From Norana najaformis (lineage: Eukaryota; Annelida; Clitellata; Crassiclitellata; Hormogastridae), in assembly GCA_964023275.1 (NCBI GenBank), contig OZ029923.1, forward strand, positions 10,482,738 through 10,546,737: a DNA stretch of 64,000 nt, in the 5' to 3' direction. Numbering within the stretch: the first letter of the stretch is position 1; every line of letters begins with the position of its first letter. Positions 12,595 to 25,557 of the stretch are shown one piece after another. Under the pieces are notes generated by a model. It was given only the letters and a program-made list of their open reading frames with translations. It was not told where the DNA came from and did no database searches. The position numbers and the translations under genes were made by a program.

Positions 12595-13425
12595 TTTCCA
12601 AAAATCTTATCATGATTCTTCCTCTTCCCATTATCTCTCTTCTCGCTTCAATTTCAAACACCATACACCGTAGCCGCCCCATTGTTTGGCAGCATGACTC
12701 CTGGATCTTGACCTGGAGCCGAACCCTTTTGCCTATCGATTTTATTTTGACTGAGCACCTGTGAATAAGCTGGTTCCCGCGACTTAGCTTTCGTTGGGCG
12801 CTGTAGAAATCTCGAGATTACGATTACGATTACGATAAACACCATCCACCGTAGCCGTCTGCCTGCACGACTCTTGGAACCGAATGGAATCTGACCTCAT
12901 CTGCCTATCGGCTTTCTTTTGACCGAGCGACTGTGAATAAGCTGGTTCCCGCGACTTAACTTTCGTTGGGCGCTGTAGAAATCTCGAGTCTACTATTACG
13001 ATTACTAACCCTTCCTAGCAATGACTGACTCAATTTGCTTAAGGGACTCTGTATCGATTTACAGTTGAATTACATGTAATTGTAATCGTAATTCCGAGAT
13101 TTCTACAGCGCCCAACGAAAGCCACGTCGCGGGGACCAGCTTATTCGCAGGCGCTCAGTCAGAACAAAATCGTTAGGCAAAAAGGGTTCGCTTCCAGGTC
13201 AAGATGCAAAAGTCAGATGGAGAGACAGCGTGGCCGCTATGGTGGTGGTGGTGGTGGTGGTGCTTGGGATTGCAGAGGAAAGAGAGAGAAAAGAGGAAGA
13301 AGGGGAATCAGGATAGGATCTGTAAAAGAGGAATTTTTTCAGTTTTGAGTGAAAGGCCAATGCAGGCATTGCAAGCGGTGGAGCACAGGTCAGTTTGTAT
13401 GATGGGTCAGATGACTGCCGCAATT
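12595..13425. repeat. Three GATTAC-tailed repeats, two forward and one inverted
   Basis: Forward copies end at 12838 (CTCGAGATTACGATTACGAT) and 13005. An inverted copy starts at 13078 and runs to about 13425. All share TTTCGTTGGGCGCTGTAGAA and GTGAATAAGCTGGTTCCCG or the complements. The head-to-tail and tail-to-tail arrangement allows a long hairpin between 12.7-13.0 and 13.08-13.2 kb. Confidence 0.8.
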
Positions 13426-13614
13426 CTGGGGGTGTTTATTCCAGAGTGGTGGGATAGCTATGGCTATGGAGCGATTACCAAATTTTAAGGAAGAGGTGAC
13501 GGGCGGGCGGAGAAGTGTTAGAGCAGAAGAGGTGACGGGTTGAAAGACTGAAATGGCCTTATTGAAGATCCTTGATGCTGTTTGCCCCCATTATGGACGA
13601 CACCAACCCACTCT

Positions 13615-14275
<661 letters not shown>

Positions 14276-15400
14276 CTCACAAACTTTAGCAGCTGACAAA
14301 GGATAGCTCACCGTTTCAGCACATATCTGGGTCCGACCCATGAATCGGCCCGGCCCGCAGGAAGCAATTGTTCGGCGTTAAAGTGGCCTGCGGAGCCCCA
14401 TAAGCGCTAAACAGGAGATGGGCGTGCAGCATAGCCGTAGGCCTCAATGAATTTGAACCAAGTTTACACCGCGGTGTGCACGCGTTGATGTTTGCGGTGT
14501 TCAACCTTCACGCAGACACCAAACGGATGTAGCCGTTTGACGGTTTGCGGATACGTTGCCTGCATTTGAAGGGTGTTTAATTGAAATAATTTTGCACTTG
14601 TGCGTCATGTGCTTAATTAATGCGCCCATGGATGCTGCAAATGTTCTGGTGTACGACTTATTTCGCGTTCAGTTATAAGGGCCTTGTTTTTGGCTGTTTT
14701 GAGGAGTTATTACGCCAGCGATTAAGTCCTTTTGTTTATGACTGATGATATTCGAAAGGATTGGTCAGAAGCGATGGATAAAGTCGAAGGTGGGTTCAGC
14801 CGTTCAGCTGCTTCCGTGTTTACACCGCTACACAAGTGACGATGATGGTAGTGATGACGTGATGATGATGATCATGATATTGATGATAGTTGTGTTGTTG
14901 TTGTGGTGGTGGTGGTAGTGTGGTGGTGCTAGTGGTCGTGGCCGTGATTGTGATCCTGGTGGTCCTCATAGTGGTCGCCGATGATGATGATGATGATGAT
15001 CATGATAATGATGATGATGATGATGATGATAATGATGATGATCATGATGATCATGGTGATGATGATAATCCTGATCATGATCATGATGATGATCCTGATG
15101 ATGATGATCCTGATGATGATGATCCTGATGATGATCCTGATGATGATCATGATAATCAGGTTGATGTCGTTGACAATAATGGCGGTAACGATGAAGAGGA
15201 GTAGAAAATGGACGATGAGGATGATGACGACGATAATGATGTTTTATTCGGCTCAGTTTCTTCTGCCTAACCCTCTTTGTGTCCGTCCGTCCGTCCTTCA
15301 AACAAGCCCAATATCTGCACCAGAGGCCATTATGCGCCACAGGACTTGCTGTTTATCCATCACAGGATAAAATCATGTACATTTAGAGGAAGTCATGCGT
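14276..15400. repeat. Unique spacer followed by a (GAT)n array
   Basis: 14276-14830 is unique and shows no exon. 14825-15240 is GAT/GTT triplets, with the ATGATGATCCTG unit repeated near 15087-15140. Asp- or Ile/His-rich frames are read-outs. Confidence 0.75.
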
Positions 15401-15409
15401 GAACAGCTT

Positions 15410-16330
15410 AACTGTGGTCGTCAGGACCAATCAGTAGGCGAGAATACGAACGACCTTGACCGACCCAGATGCATCTGATTATAAGGGAAAACGAGACTGC
15501 TGCGTTAAACACCTCAATAAATCTTCCCAACATCAGAGCGATGTAATGAGATAAGGATGGAGACGAACAGAAGCAGAGATATGAGACAGAGAAAGAGAGA
15601 CAGACAGAGGAAGAGACAGGAAGAGACAGAGGAAGAGGCAGATTTTGCCGCTGTTTAACACACAGGCTAACAGACAGACAGACGTAAGAAGGGATAGAAA
15701 GGCATACAGACATACACAAGTGCACATATAGGCAGAGACAGAGACGGATGTGGATACAAAAGCGAAAGGAGATTGCCAGAGCGACTGAGAGGAATAGAGA
15801 GAAAAAGAGGCACTGTTTGAATGAATGCCAGTGGGACCGAGGGACATGTGCCCCCTATCTGCAGGATGAAAGAGGATATGCTTGGTGATATCCCTAGTAG
15901 TTAAGAAAGGTTTTCAATTTTTGGCAAATTTCTGATCTGTTCTTGTATAGTCTCTTCAAAACGAATCTATTGTAATCTAACCCAACACAACCCAGTCCAA
16001 TCTAATTCACTTTCTAATCCAGTCCACTAATCTAATCTAACCTAACCTAGTTATTTATACAGCCTCCTTATCATAAAATGCTCAACAAAGATATCAATCA
16101 GGACCAATCATTAGGCGAGAATACGAACGACCTGGACCGACCCAGATGCATCTGATTATATGGGAAAGCGAGACTGATACGCTAAACAAGACATCAATCA
16201 GGACCAATCAGTAGGCGAGAATACGAACGACCTTGACCGACCCAGATGCATCTGATTATATGGGAAAGCGAGCCTAATACGTTAAACAAGACATCAGTCG
16301 GTGGTTACTACAAGTGAAACTATAGTCGGA
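15410..16330. repeat. ~100-bp repeat, three copies (two in tandem)
   Basis: Copies at 15418-15520, 16093-16192 and 16193-16290 share AGGCGAGAATACGAACGACC and CAGATGCATCTGATTAT, a palindromic core. The last two are head-to-tail with a 100-base period. TCTAATC-type element flanks lie at 15965-16050. The region between contains CAGA repeats (15540-15760). Confidence 0.8.
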
Positions 16331-16985
16331 AATCATAACCCGTTGGGGAATTTCGGTCACAAGATGTCCCTTAAAAAACAGCGAAAGTATTACTGAGGGC
16401 CAATGGGGTTAATTTGTAGGGCATGACTGGGAAAGTTCATAAAAATTATAGTGAAAGGGTAGTCAATCTATGAGAGACGTGATTTCTGGCTTTTGACAAC
16501 GATTTCCCTTGTGAAGTGTGCTACGATTGCATGCTGATAACGGCGCTATAGAAGTCAGATTAGATTGGGTTAGATATGACGAAAAAGATATGAGACAGTC
16601 TGAAGACATGTGAGCAGAATGCCCTGAAGAATTTATGAATCATTAGAAATTTCGTAGAACTTACAAAATGGTCAAAGTCAGAAAATTCATCCGGGTATTT
16701 ATAAGGTCACAAGTTTTGAAATTATTGGCCCAGGTTGAAAGTGAAACGAGAGTTCACGTGCGTTAAATGGAAATAAATAGGTCAAAATGAAGTAAAATAC
16801 GACGATGAAACGCATTAGGAACTTAGACAGAGGCAGTGATACTAAGACATACAGAACGCAGTACCCAGAGAGAGCGAACGAGACAGAGACGGCAAGGCAG
16901 CAGGAGAAAGAGAGACAGGCAGACGGATATCGTCAGTCTGCAAAGGGAAAATGAAAAACAAGCATTTGTTTGTTTTTGTGAAAAG
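16331..16985. other. No gene recognised
   Basis: 16530-16575 is one half of the TCTAATC-type inverted-repeat element (ATAACGGCGCTATAGAAGTC). The remainder is AT-rich, with CAGA-type repeats after 16830. Confidence 0.5.
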
Positions 16986-16989
16986 TCTG

Positions 16990-17228
16990 TAGGACGTGCA
17001 TGGTGGCCTAGTGGTTAGCATGCTTCGACTGTCTACCGAGAGATCGGGGATTCGAATCACCACCAGGATAGAAAGTTGTTTTGAGATTTTTGTACCAGTT
17101 GCGCCATCTAGCGAACTGTAAAATTAGTACACTGACCGTACACCGTCAGTGGGAAGATAAGGCGGCGATGGAGAGGACTGGCCAAACACCCACTGGCCAC
17201 CCTCTCATAAGCCGAAGCTAAGCAAAAT
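16990..17228 (+). mobile_element. tRNA-derived SINE, family 1 (plus orientation)
   Basis: Head GTGGCCTAGTGGTTAGCATG (A box) and GGGGATTCGAATCACC (B box), body GTGCGCCATCTAGCGAACTG-like, ACTGACCGTACACCGTCAGT palindrome, and 3' end ATGAAGTCGCTAAACC. It is the clearest forward copy. Confidence 0.85.
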
Positions 17229-17934
17229 GAAGTCGCTAAACCTTCTTACTTATCTTTGTTCTTCACTTTTCTGTTATATGACGGCAGACAGAGACAGACA
17301 GACAGACCAGAAAGAGGAATTCATAAAATTCCACACCCGACAGATGACAGACAGACAGGAATACGGACAGAGAGGCACAGACGCGTAGACAGACGTGCAG
17401 ACGGACAGATAGACGAACTGAAAGAAAAGTGGACAGGTAAACATACGGGAAAACTGACAGACAGACAGACGGGCAGAAATCAAATTCATGAAATTCCACA
17501 TCTGGCAAAGGCCACTGAAAATACGGAAGTAACTAACAGCATATTTATGCAAATTTGATTCAACTTCACCTAGAACACCTCCTAATTACCTGATTGAAAA
17601 ACTTCCTTCATACCAATTTTCCCTTTTCAGTTCGTCAATCGAGCAATCAATCAGTCAGTCAATTAATCAATCAATCAGTCAATCAATCTATGACAGAGGA
17701 CGTGTAGGCGCAATAGAAGTTATATAGTTACGAGGTTGGGGTAAGGTATTAAGTGAGGTAGAGGCAATGGTATGTTGGCAGAGATCAGACGTTGATCGCC
17801 AGAACTATCATTAATATCGGACACGAGCAAGACAAGGACCTACCCGAAGGCAGCGGGGGTAGAGCCGGGAAGCCCGACGAACTGCCAAAAGATAAGGCGC
17901 GATTTCAAAAGGACGCCGGCGTCGTCAACTAATG
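17229..17934. other. (CAGA)n tracts and unique spacer; no gene
   Basis: CAGA-type repeats with two copies of CATAAAATTCCACA/CATGAAATTCCACA lie at 17280-17500, and (AATC)n at 17630-17690. No exon is seen. Confidence 0.5.
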
Positions 17935-18320
17935 AGAGTTGTATTGTATTGTATTTGATAACTTATATAGCGCTTCTTACAAAACAAACTACTCAGAGGC
18001 GCTTCCAGCATGAGAGCCCCTGAGAAATAAGAACGTTTGTAAACAACGAGCTGACTGAGCTCTGTCACCAACAGTGACCCTTGCACGAAACGATAGCGGA
18101 AGTTCATTCCATAGAGAAGGGCCAACAACAGCCAAATCCCTCTGCTGAGCAAACAAAGACTTAACACGAGGAACAACTAGATCCAGGCGATGATGATCCA
18201 GTTGGATGATCACACGACGAGGGGATGGAATCAAGAGCAGACGGTATAACAGACGTAGAAACAGAGGCAGCTGGCAGGACAGAGTCGATGATAGTGGCAA
18301 TGCAACAACCTTAGTCATAG
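17935..18320 (-). mobile_element. LINE (non-LTR retrotransposon) 3' fragment
   Basis: The minus-strand frame contains AQQRDLAVVGPSLWNELPLS, the 'GPxLWNxLP' signature found at the C-terminal end of CR1/Jockey-type reverse-transcriptase proteins. It is followed by a GCGCTATATAAG 3' end and an AATACAATAC tail (17940-17960). Only the last about 100 codons remain, so this is a dead 5'-truncated copy. It explains the GGCGCTATATAAAT motifs scattered through the window as LINE or LINE-mobilised SINE 3' ends. Confidence 0.75.
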
Positions 18321-19150
18321 TGAGTAGAGTTGTTGCTGGGGATTACTAATAAGGATAACTAGGAGTGCAAATGAATTTAGCCAGAGATGAACAGGGAGAC
18401 AGCCTTATGGGAGGATGGGATGCAGGCAGCCGTCAAAGCTAGATGCTGGCAGGGCCCAGCTACGCGATGGGCCGGGAAGATCCGCCTAATTAATTGATAT
18501 TTCCTGAAATGGGAATTTTAGGAATAATGCGCAGAAATGAGTAAGCCGAAGCTCATCCAAAATAGCAGACAGTCTGAGGACAGAAAATTATATAAGCACA
18601 GAGGAAAGTAATTTTCAGCAGCCTAGACTGAACTGAACTCTCCGAGTAAAGTTTGGATAAAGTTTGGACTAGACCCGACAAAAACCGGCGCTGACTACTT
18701 TGCTTCTGTTACTGTGAGTATACCATTTTCTACTATTAAATCTTGCTGCAAGCGAGTGCTCAATTTTAGCTAGTAGTCCCAACAAACCTGGTCATAAATC
18801 GATCGGCAAGTCGGTCAATACAGTCAGTCAGTAATTGAGAGTGAGTGACAGTGAGATTGAGAAAGTGACTGAGTGAGTGAGCGAATGAGTAAATGAGTCA
18901 GTGTCAGTCAGTCAGTGATTGAGAGTGAGTGACAGTGAGAGTGAGAAAGTGAGTGAGCGAGCGAGTAAATGAGTGAGTGTCAGTCAGTGATTGAGAGTGA
19001 GTGAGAGTGAGAAAATGAGTGAGTGAATGACAGTGAGTGAGAAAGTGAGTGACAATGAGAGCGAGCGAGTTAATTAGTGAGTGTCAGTCAGTCAGTCAGT
19101 CAGTCAGTCAGTCAGTCAGTCGGACGTGTTGCTCCGTTACATCATTTCAG
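18321..19150. repeat. Spacer and (GTGA/GTCA)n array up to the first AFAP1-like exon
   Basis: 18800-19118 is GAGTGAGTGACAGTGAGA-type repeats with three larger tandem units, ending in (GTCA)n directly before the 19151 acceptor. The upstream part is unique. No first exon could be found. Confidence 0.7.
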
Positions 19151-19303
19151 AAATCCTTCCAAGAATAGCGAGCTATTTGAAAGAGGACTTGGCCAAGGAG
19201 TCTCTCTCCTCCACGGCCGAGAAGAAGCGTCTCTACTACGTCTCCCGAATCGAACAGGTTCTGCAGGAGTCGGCCGCCCAAGAAATCATCAAGAAATACG
19301 AAC
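19151..19303 (+). CDS. AFAP1: AFAP1-like exon: N-terminal leucine-rich segment
   Basis: The acceptor TTTCAG precedes 19151 and the donor AAC|GTATGT follows 19303. The exon enters in phase 1 and leaves in phase 1. It encodes an amphipathic, leucine-rich stretch containing [19 protein letters not shown], which lines up with the extreme N-terminus of vertebrate AFAP1 (…TSTVREKKAVITNILLRIQ). Only a few residues should precede it, so the missing first exon is probably very short or mostly 5' UTR. A (GTCA)n tract sits directly upstream of the acceptor. Confidence 0.8.
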
Positions 19304-22300
19304 GTATGTACTCACACTCGCTTCTCCGTTGGTTGGGGTCTACGTGTGCGCGGGAGTTAATGAGTGGAGACTTGTCCAGTTAGATTTGCATTATTTGCTT
19401 ACCGATGAACTTATTGTTCGTAATGAATATGCATATTGGTAAAGGAATGACCTCTGTAAAGGTCACTGAATTAAACTTGGAGGTGAGTAAGTAAGGTAAA
19501 GCAAGGCCAGGGAAGTTAGAGTATTATGGTAAGATATGGTAAGGTAAGGTAAGGTGAAGTTTTATGAATTAAGGTAAAGTGAGGTAAGTTACAGTGCTGT
19601 AAGAAAGGCAAAGAAGTGTATGGTATAATAAGGTAAGTTATGGTTAGGTGTGGTAAAATGAAGTATGGTATGCTGAGATATAGTGAATACTGAAAAGAAC
19701 TATTTGCCTGAGAGTGAGGCAAGACCTGTATACTTTCAGTATGGAATGACTAATAGGCTCAGACAGACAGACAGACAGACGGAGACAGGAGAGCGAGAGA
19801 GACAGACAGAGCGACAGAGAGGGGAGAGGGAGGAAGGGAGAGAGGAAAAGAGAAAGGAAAACAGAAACAGAGGAAGACAGAGAGGCAGAGAAAGACAGAC
19901 AGACACACAGTGAGAGATTGAGAGCGTGTGTACAGATCGTGTGATACAATTTAATCCGGACCTAAGATTTTACAGAGGTCAATTGTTTTGCTTGGGTATC
20001 TTTTAGCCACGTGACCCTCCGCCCCATAGTATCATGAATCCTAATTTTCCTCCTCCTCGTCTTATAGTTTCCGGAAATCGTGGGTGTAAAAAAAGCTTGT
20101 CAACCGTGACTTTCAAAACACACTGAAAGTAGCTTATATATAAGCGCGCGCATGTGTATGTCTGCGTGTGTCTGTGTATATATGTGTATATCGGGTTGTA
20201 TGTGTGCTTATGTCCCTGTGTCTGTATGCGTATGTCTGTGTACCTGTGCTTATGGTTAGGTGTATGTGTGTTTATATGTGTGCACTCATTCGTTCATTCA
20301 TTCGACCATTCATTAAATTACAATTTTATGTAACGCCTCTGCGGCAAGTGTGCATATATCCGTGTGTGTTTATGTATGTGCCTCTGTGTCTAGCGCTGTC
20401 TGGTGACTCAGGCAGTGGTGAGCGTCAAACCTCAGTCCTTCGGGGAAACGTCGTTCCAACTCCTTTCAACCGAACGTCACCATCAGAACACAAACCAACC
20501 GAACAGAAGTCTACAACCAAACCAAACCAGGCACAGTCATCATCATCGTCGTACTATTAGTTGTTGTCATCATCGTCATCGTCGTCGTCATGGTGATCGT
20601 CATCGTAGTCTTCTATAATCCATAATCATCGTCTATAATCATCATCATCATTAACATACTCACTCACCCACTCACTCACACACATATTTTAATTTATTAT
20701 TTTATTTATCTATTTATAAAGGTGGCGGCGACTTATGAGGTTATTCCTTGTGACCTTACGTAAGTATTAATAATATTAATAATAATAATATTATTATTAA
20801 TAATAATAATAATAATAATAATGTTAATGTTAATATTAATATTAATAATGGTAGTGGTAGTGGTAATAGTTGTTGTTGTAGTAGTAGTAGTTGTAGTAAT
20901 AAGTTTTTAATTCCTACTTTTGTAACTACATTTTACTCATGCCATAAGTAGTTAAAAGTACTTTTGAAGAAATATTTACGTCTATTTAGCTACTTAAAAA
21001 GTAGTTTTAACTACAAGTGGTTAACTACAGCAGTTGACTACTGCCCATCGCCGATGATTAATAAAATAGTAAAACCATTGTGATCGTATTATTGAAATGT
21101 TGACAATCTGATCCGATCTTCAGGTACGAGGAAGTTCTTCCAAAGGATATGTACGAGGATGCAATTCTCCACGGTACATCAGGCGGAGTCAAACTTCCTC
21201 CTGTTCATCCTCCCAATCCTCCTCCCCCTCCTCCTCTTCCTCCTGCTTATCCTTCAGCTCCCCCTCCGCCTCCTCCTCCTCCTCCACCTCCTCCTTTCCA
21301 ACCAGTCTACGACGAGGCCTTCAATTCCAGCCCTGAGCGAATCCCAGAGGCATCCGACTCAGGTTGGTAAAAGGACGGTGCGAAAAGGCGCTATATAAAT
21401 GCGCATGTACATAAATACATGCACATAATACACATGCATAAATTTACGTACGCACGTACAAGCAAACAGACAGACGGAGATACAGGAATGCATACAGTAG
21501 TACTTATAAACATCATGCATGCATGCATAAGCATCGTTAATATTCGTCCATCTATCCATCCATTCATCTACTCATCCGTCCGTCCGTCCATACATGATGA
21601 CGATCATCTTGTAACAGGCAGTGACACCGATTATGAAGAGTATACCGAGGCCGAGGAAAAGGAGGACGACGCGAAGAAGAATAAAGAATCGACTCCAGTT
21701 CGACACAACTCATCCATAACGAAAAACAAGTAAGTGGACGGTTGACCTAAGACCAGTGATTAGGGGGCATCAGTGGATTGGACTGTATTGCGGGCAGTAA
21801 ATGGCTGACATTGGGCAGTAGTGAACTGGCATTGAACTGTTTGCAGTAAATAGTTCACAGTGGGCAGTAAATAGTTCACAGTGGGCGGTTTTTAGTCAGT
21901 GGTCTGTATATACTGGGTATAAGGCAGTGGGTAGTGATATTGATGTACTGTCAGCAACTGATGTTAGTTAACAATGGACAGCGTACAATGGGAATCTGGC
22001 ATTGGGCAGTCTATTAGGCATTGAGCATTGTATACTATGAGTAAATGAAACATCTAGTCAATCAAATATTACTTCACAGGAGAAAGTACTGGGGCCAGTA
22101 TTCTCATTAATGTCAGTAGAGTTAAATCCCGTGTTAAATTTTATACCACCCTCGTTACCTAATTCTTCAAATACCCGTTGCGGACGAATTTTGCAGAACG
22201 CTTCTGCATATTGGGTGTCGGGGACTAAATGTAACGGGTATGGTTTCTGATGACTCTTGTTGATATATAATCTATGAGGCTGACGTCAGAGTTCACGAGA

Positions 22301-25300
22301 AGCCAATGTCGGCAGGTGCGCCTTGAACTTACAGAGACATGGTATATAACTTGCAATTACTCGAAATTAATGACATAGTGTTATCTCGAAGCGTGTAGTA
22401 ATTAAAGATTGACCCCGAACAGAGGTACCTAACACGGGAGGGAGGGAGGTGGGCAATATTTACCCCATTCGGAGGTGTACCAAGCTATTTCGACCACGCG
22501 TGTTTGGTTACCGCATGTACTCGCGTACAAGTCGCGGATCTCTAGTCTTTGCCAGAAGGCATCTGTTAAACTTTTAATTGAATAATAGTGCAGTATGCTA
22601 TACTCAATTTAAGAGATGCTAGCCGTGAAATGAGCCAGCGGCGCTTAGGCTGCTGTGGGCTTAGCTGTTAGGGTCTTATTGGTTAGTTCCGGCTCGTAAA
22701 CTTTGTTAACAAATTTACAAGTTAGAGTGGATGTTTAGGTTTAAATGTTACGAGTAGCGGTTTACGCGTAAAATGGTGTAAAATGGTGTGAGCTACTGCG
22801 TAGTATCTTACCTCTTCGAAGCAACGATAGGATTGCGGTGCTAATTAGCACTGCGAAAAGCGTCAGTGGCGGATTTAAAAAGATAGGCGTTGGTGGAATT
22901 CGAGCTTTATTACCGTGTGATCCAATGGCGCTTGATCCGTACAAATTGATCGACAATGATCGAAACGGGGAGCAGGAGGAAGAGGAGGAAAAAGAGAAAG
23001 AGGAAGAGGAGAAGCAGGATGGGGAGAACGAAGAAGAGGAGAAGGAGGATTGGGTGGAGGAGTTAGGTCAACTGAGTCGAAGGTTTTCTCGGCTATTTAG
23101 GTAAGCGAAATTTATTCCGGCGTAATTTTAATAAAAAATTTATACAGCGCCGCTTCAAGAGAAAAATTAAAGGCACTGACTAGGCTATAGCCTACATGAT
23201 GCTAAATGTCGATAATAACGAAAAGTTCATCATTGCGCAGTCAGTGCTCAAATAATCAGAAATAATCTATTGTTGTATGCTACTTTATTTCTACTCCATT
23301 ACAACATTATATGATACTCTTTTCTTTCTGTTTTATTCTTTACTTGTCTAGCTTTTCTGTATTGTACTCTTTTCTATACTCCTTTCTATTCCATTCTTCT
23401 TCATAATATTCTATTCCAGTCTATTCTACTCTGTGTTACTCCATTCTATTCTACCTTATTCTACTCCATTATATTTTGTTCTACTCCATTATATTCTACT
23501 CCTATTCTATTCTATTATACTTCATTCTTTTCTACTCCGTTATATTCTATTTGATTCAATTCTATACTATTCTACTCCATTGTATTCTATTCCATTCTAG
23601 ACTATTACATGACATGATATTACATTAGATCACATCGACTTCACATTAAATGACAATGCTTAGCGTTTTCGTTGTTCGCTAGGGGGCGTCAGCAGAACGT
23701 GACGGCTGATTTGACTGAAAAGCGCTACTCGGGCTATCTGCACCAGAAAGGCACGTTCCAGTTCCAGCGGCGATTTTGTGCCCTCTGCGGAACGCGGTTC
23801 CTGTGCTGCAAGAGCGAAAAGTCACTCAAGGTCGTCGTAGAGGTCAATGTCAGGGAGTATGAGGTCGTACATCAGGAGAGGAGGGAGGGAAAGACGTCGT
23901 CCTACCCGCACGAACTGCGATTTTCCTGTCCTGGGAAGGAGACGTATCTCTTTTACACGGAGACCAGGCAGTCGGCTGAGGAATGGGTTAAGGTCTGTGA
24001 CTGATTTATCTGATTGATTGATTTATTGATTGATTCGTTAATTCATTGCATTCACATTAAGTGGCATTGCTTATCGTTTTCGTCGTTCGCTAGGGGCGCC
24101 AGCAGAACATGAACATTCATGCGTCTATCAACCCATCCTTCTTTCGACTTATCCATCCATCCACCCATTCAGTAATTCATTCGTCCATTCATCTATTCTA
24201 TTCATTCATGTACTCCTTATAGCAAAGCTGCAACATTCTTGTTGATAAGGCTTCTTCGACTGTGGTATTCTTAACTGAACAACTTTTAAATTTGCATTTG
24301 TTAGGAACTGCGAAGAGTAGCAGCGGTTAAGCAGGACAGCTTGGAAGCCAGTGCAGATGTCGTCGATTCGTCATCACTTGCTGATGATGCAGATAGACAG
24401 GTGACTTAACATTGACACAGACAGGCAAACAGACAGACAGACAGAGAGACAATGATATTTAATGTGAATGCGATGTGATTTATTGTAATGTGATGCAATG
24501 TAATAGAATAGAATGGATTAGAACAGACTATAACGAAGTAAAATAGAATATAATGAAGTAGAATGGAATAGAGTGGAGTAGAATAAAGTAGAACAGAATA
24601 GAATGAAATGGAGTAGAATTGAATAGAATGGAATGGAATAGAATGTAATTTAATATAATGGAATAGAATGGAGTAGAATGAATGGATAGACAGGCAGGCA
24701 AAGAGATAGGTAGATAGACAGATAGGCCTACATACCATTGGTTCTGCAAGGATAAAAAAAATTCTTATCTGCTTTTAAAATTTTATCACTAAAGTTTTAG
24801 AATTATTATTTAACTGAATTAGCATGATAATAATAGTACTTCTGTGGCTAAAATCCCCTTATTAAATAATTAATTTTAAAAATAAGTGTTTTATTTGTAT
24901 AATTTTCAGTCAGAAAATGGCGAGACCAACATTAGTGGAGGAAGCATTGAGAAAACGAAATCTCTAAATCAGAATCTATCAGGCAAGTGACCATTCTTAT
25001 TTTCCCCTTGCCTTGCCTTGCAATCCATTCCATTCCCTCTTCTTCCCTCCCATCCATGCCCCTTCCTCCCATCCATGCCCCTTCCTCCCATCCACGCCCT
25101 TCCTCTCCTTTCCCTACCTTGTCCTTGTCTTCCTTTCTCTTGCCTTACCTTCCTTGCCTAGCTTCCCTTTTCCTTGCCTTGCCTTGCCTTGCCTTCCTTT
25201 TCCTTGCCTTGTCTTCCTTTTCCTTTCCTTGCCTTGTCTTCCTTGCCTTGCTTTCCTTTCCCTGCCTTCCTTTCCCTGCCTTGTCGTGCCTTCCCTTTTC

Positions 25301-25514
25301 CTTTCCTTGTCTTGCCTTGCTTTTTGTTCCTTCTCTTAGCTTATCTTTACCTTTACTAATGCTTGTGCAGAAGATGTCAGGAAGAAATCGAAGTTGAAGG
25401 CCGTCCTGGGAACTTTTGGGAAGAAACTGGGAAACAAGACGAAAAATTTTCTTCAGGCGATTGACTTCAGCAACCCACAGGCAGTCGAAGCAGAACAGGA
25501 ATTCGGTCAGGCGC

Positions 25515-25557
<43 letters not shown>

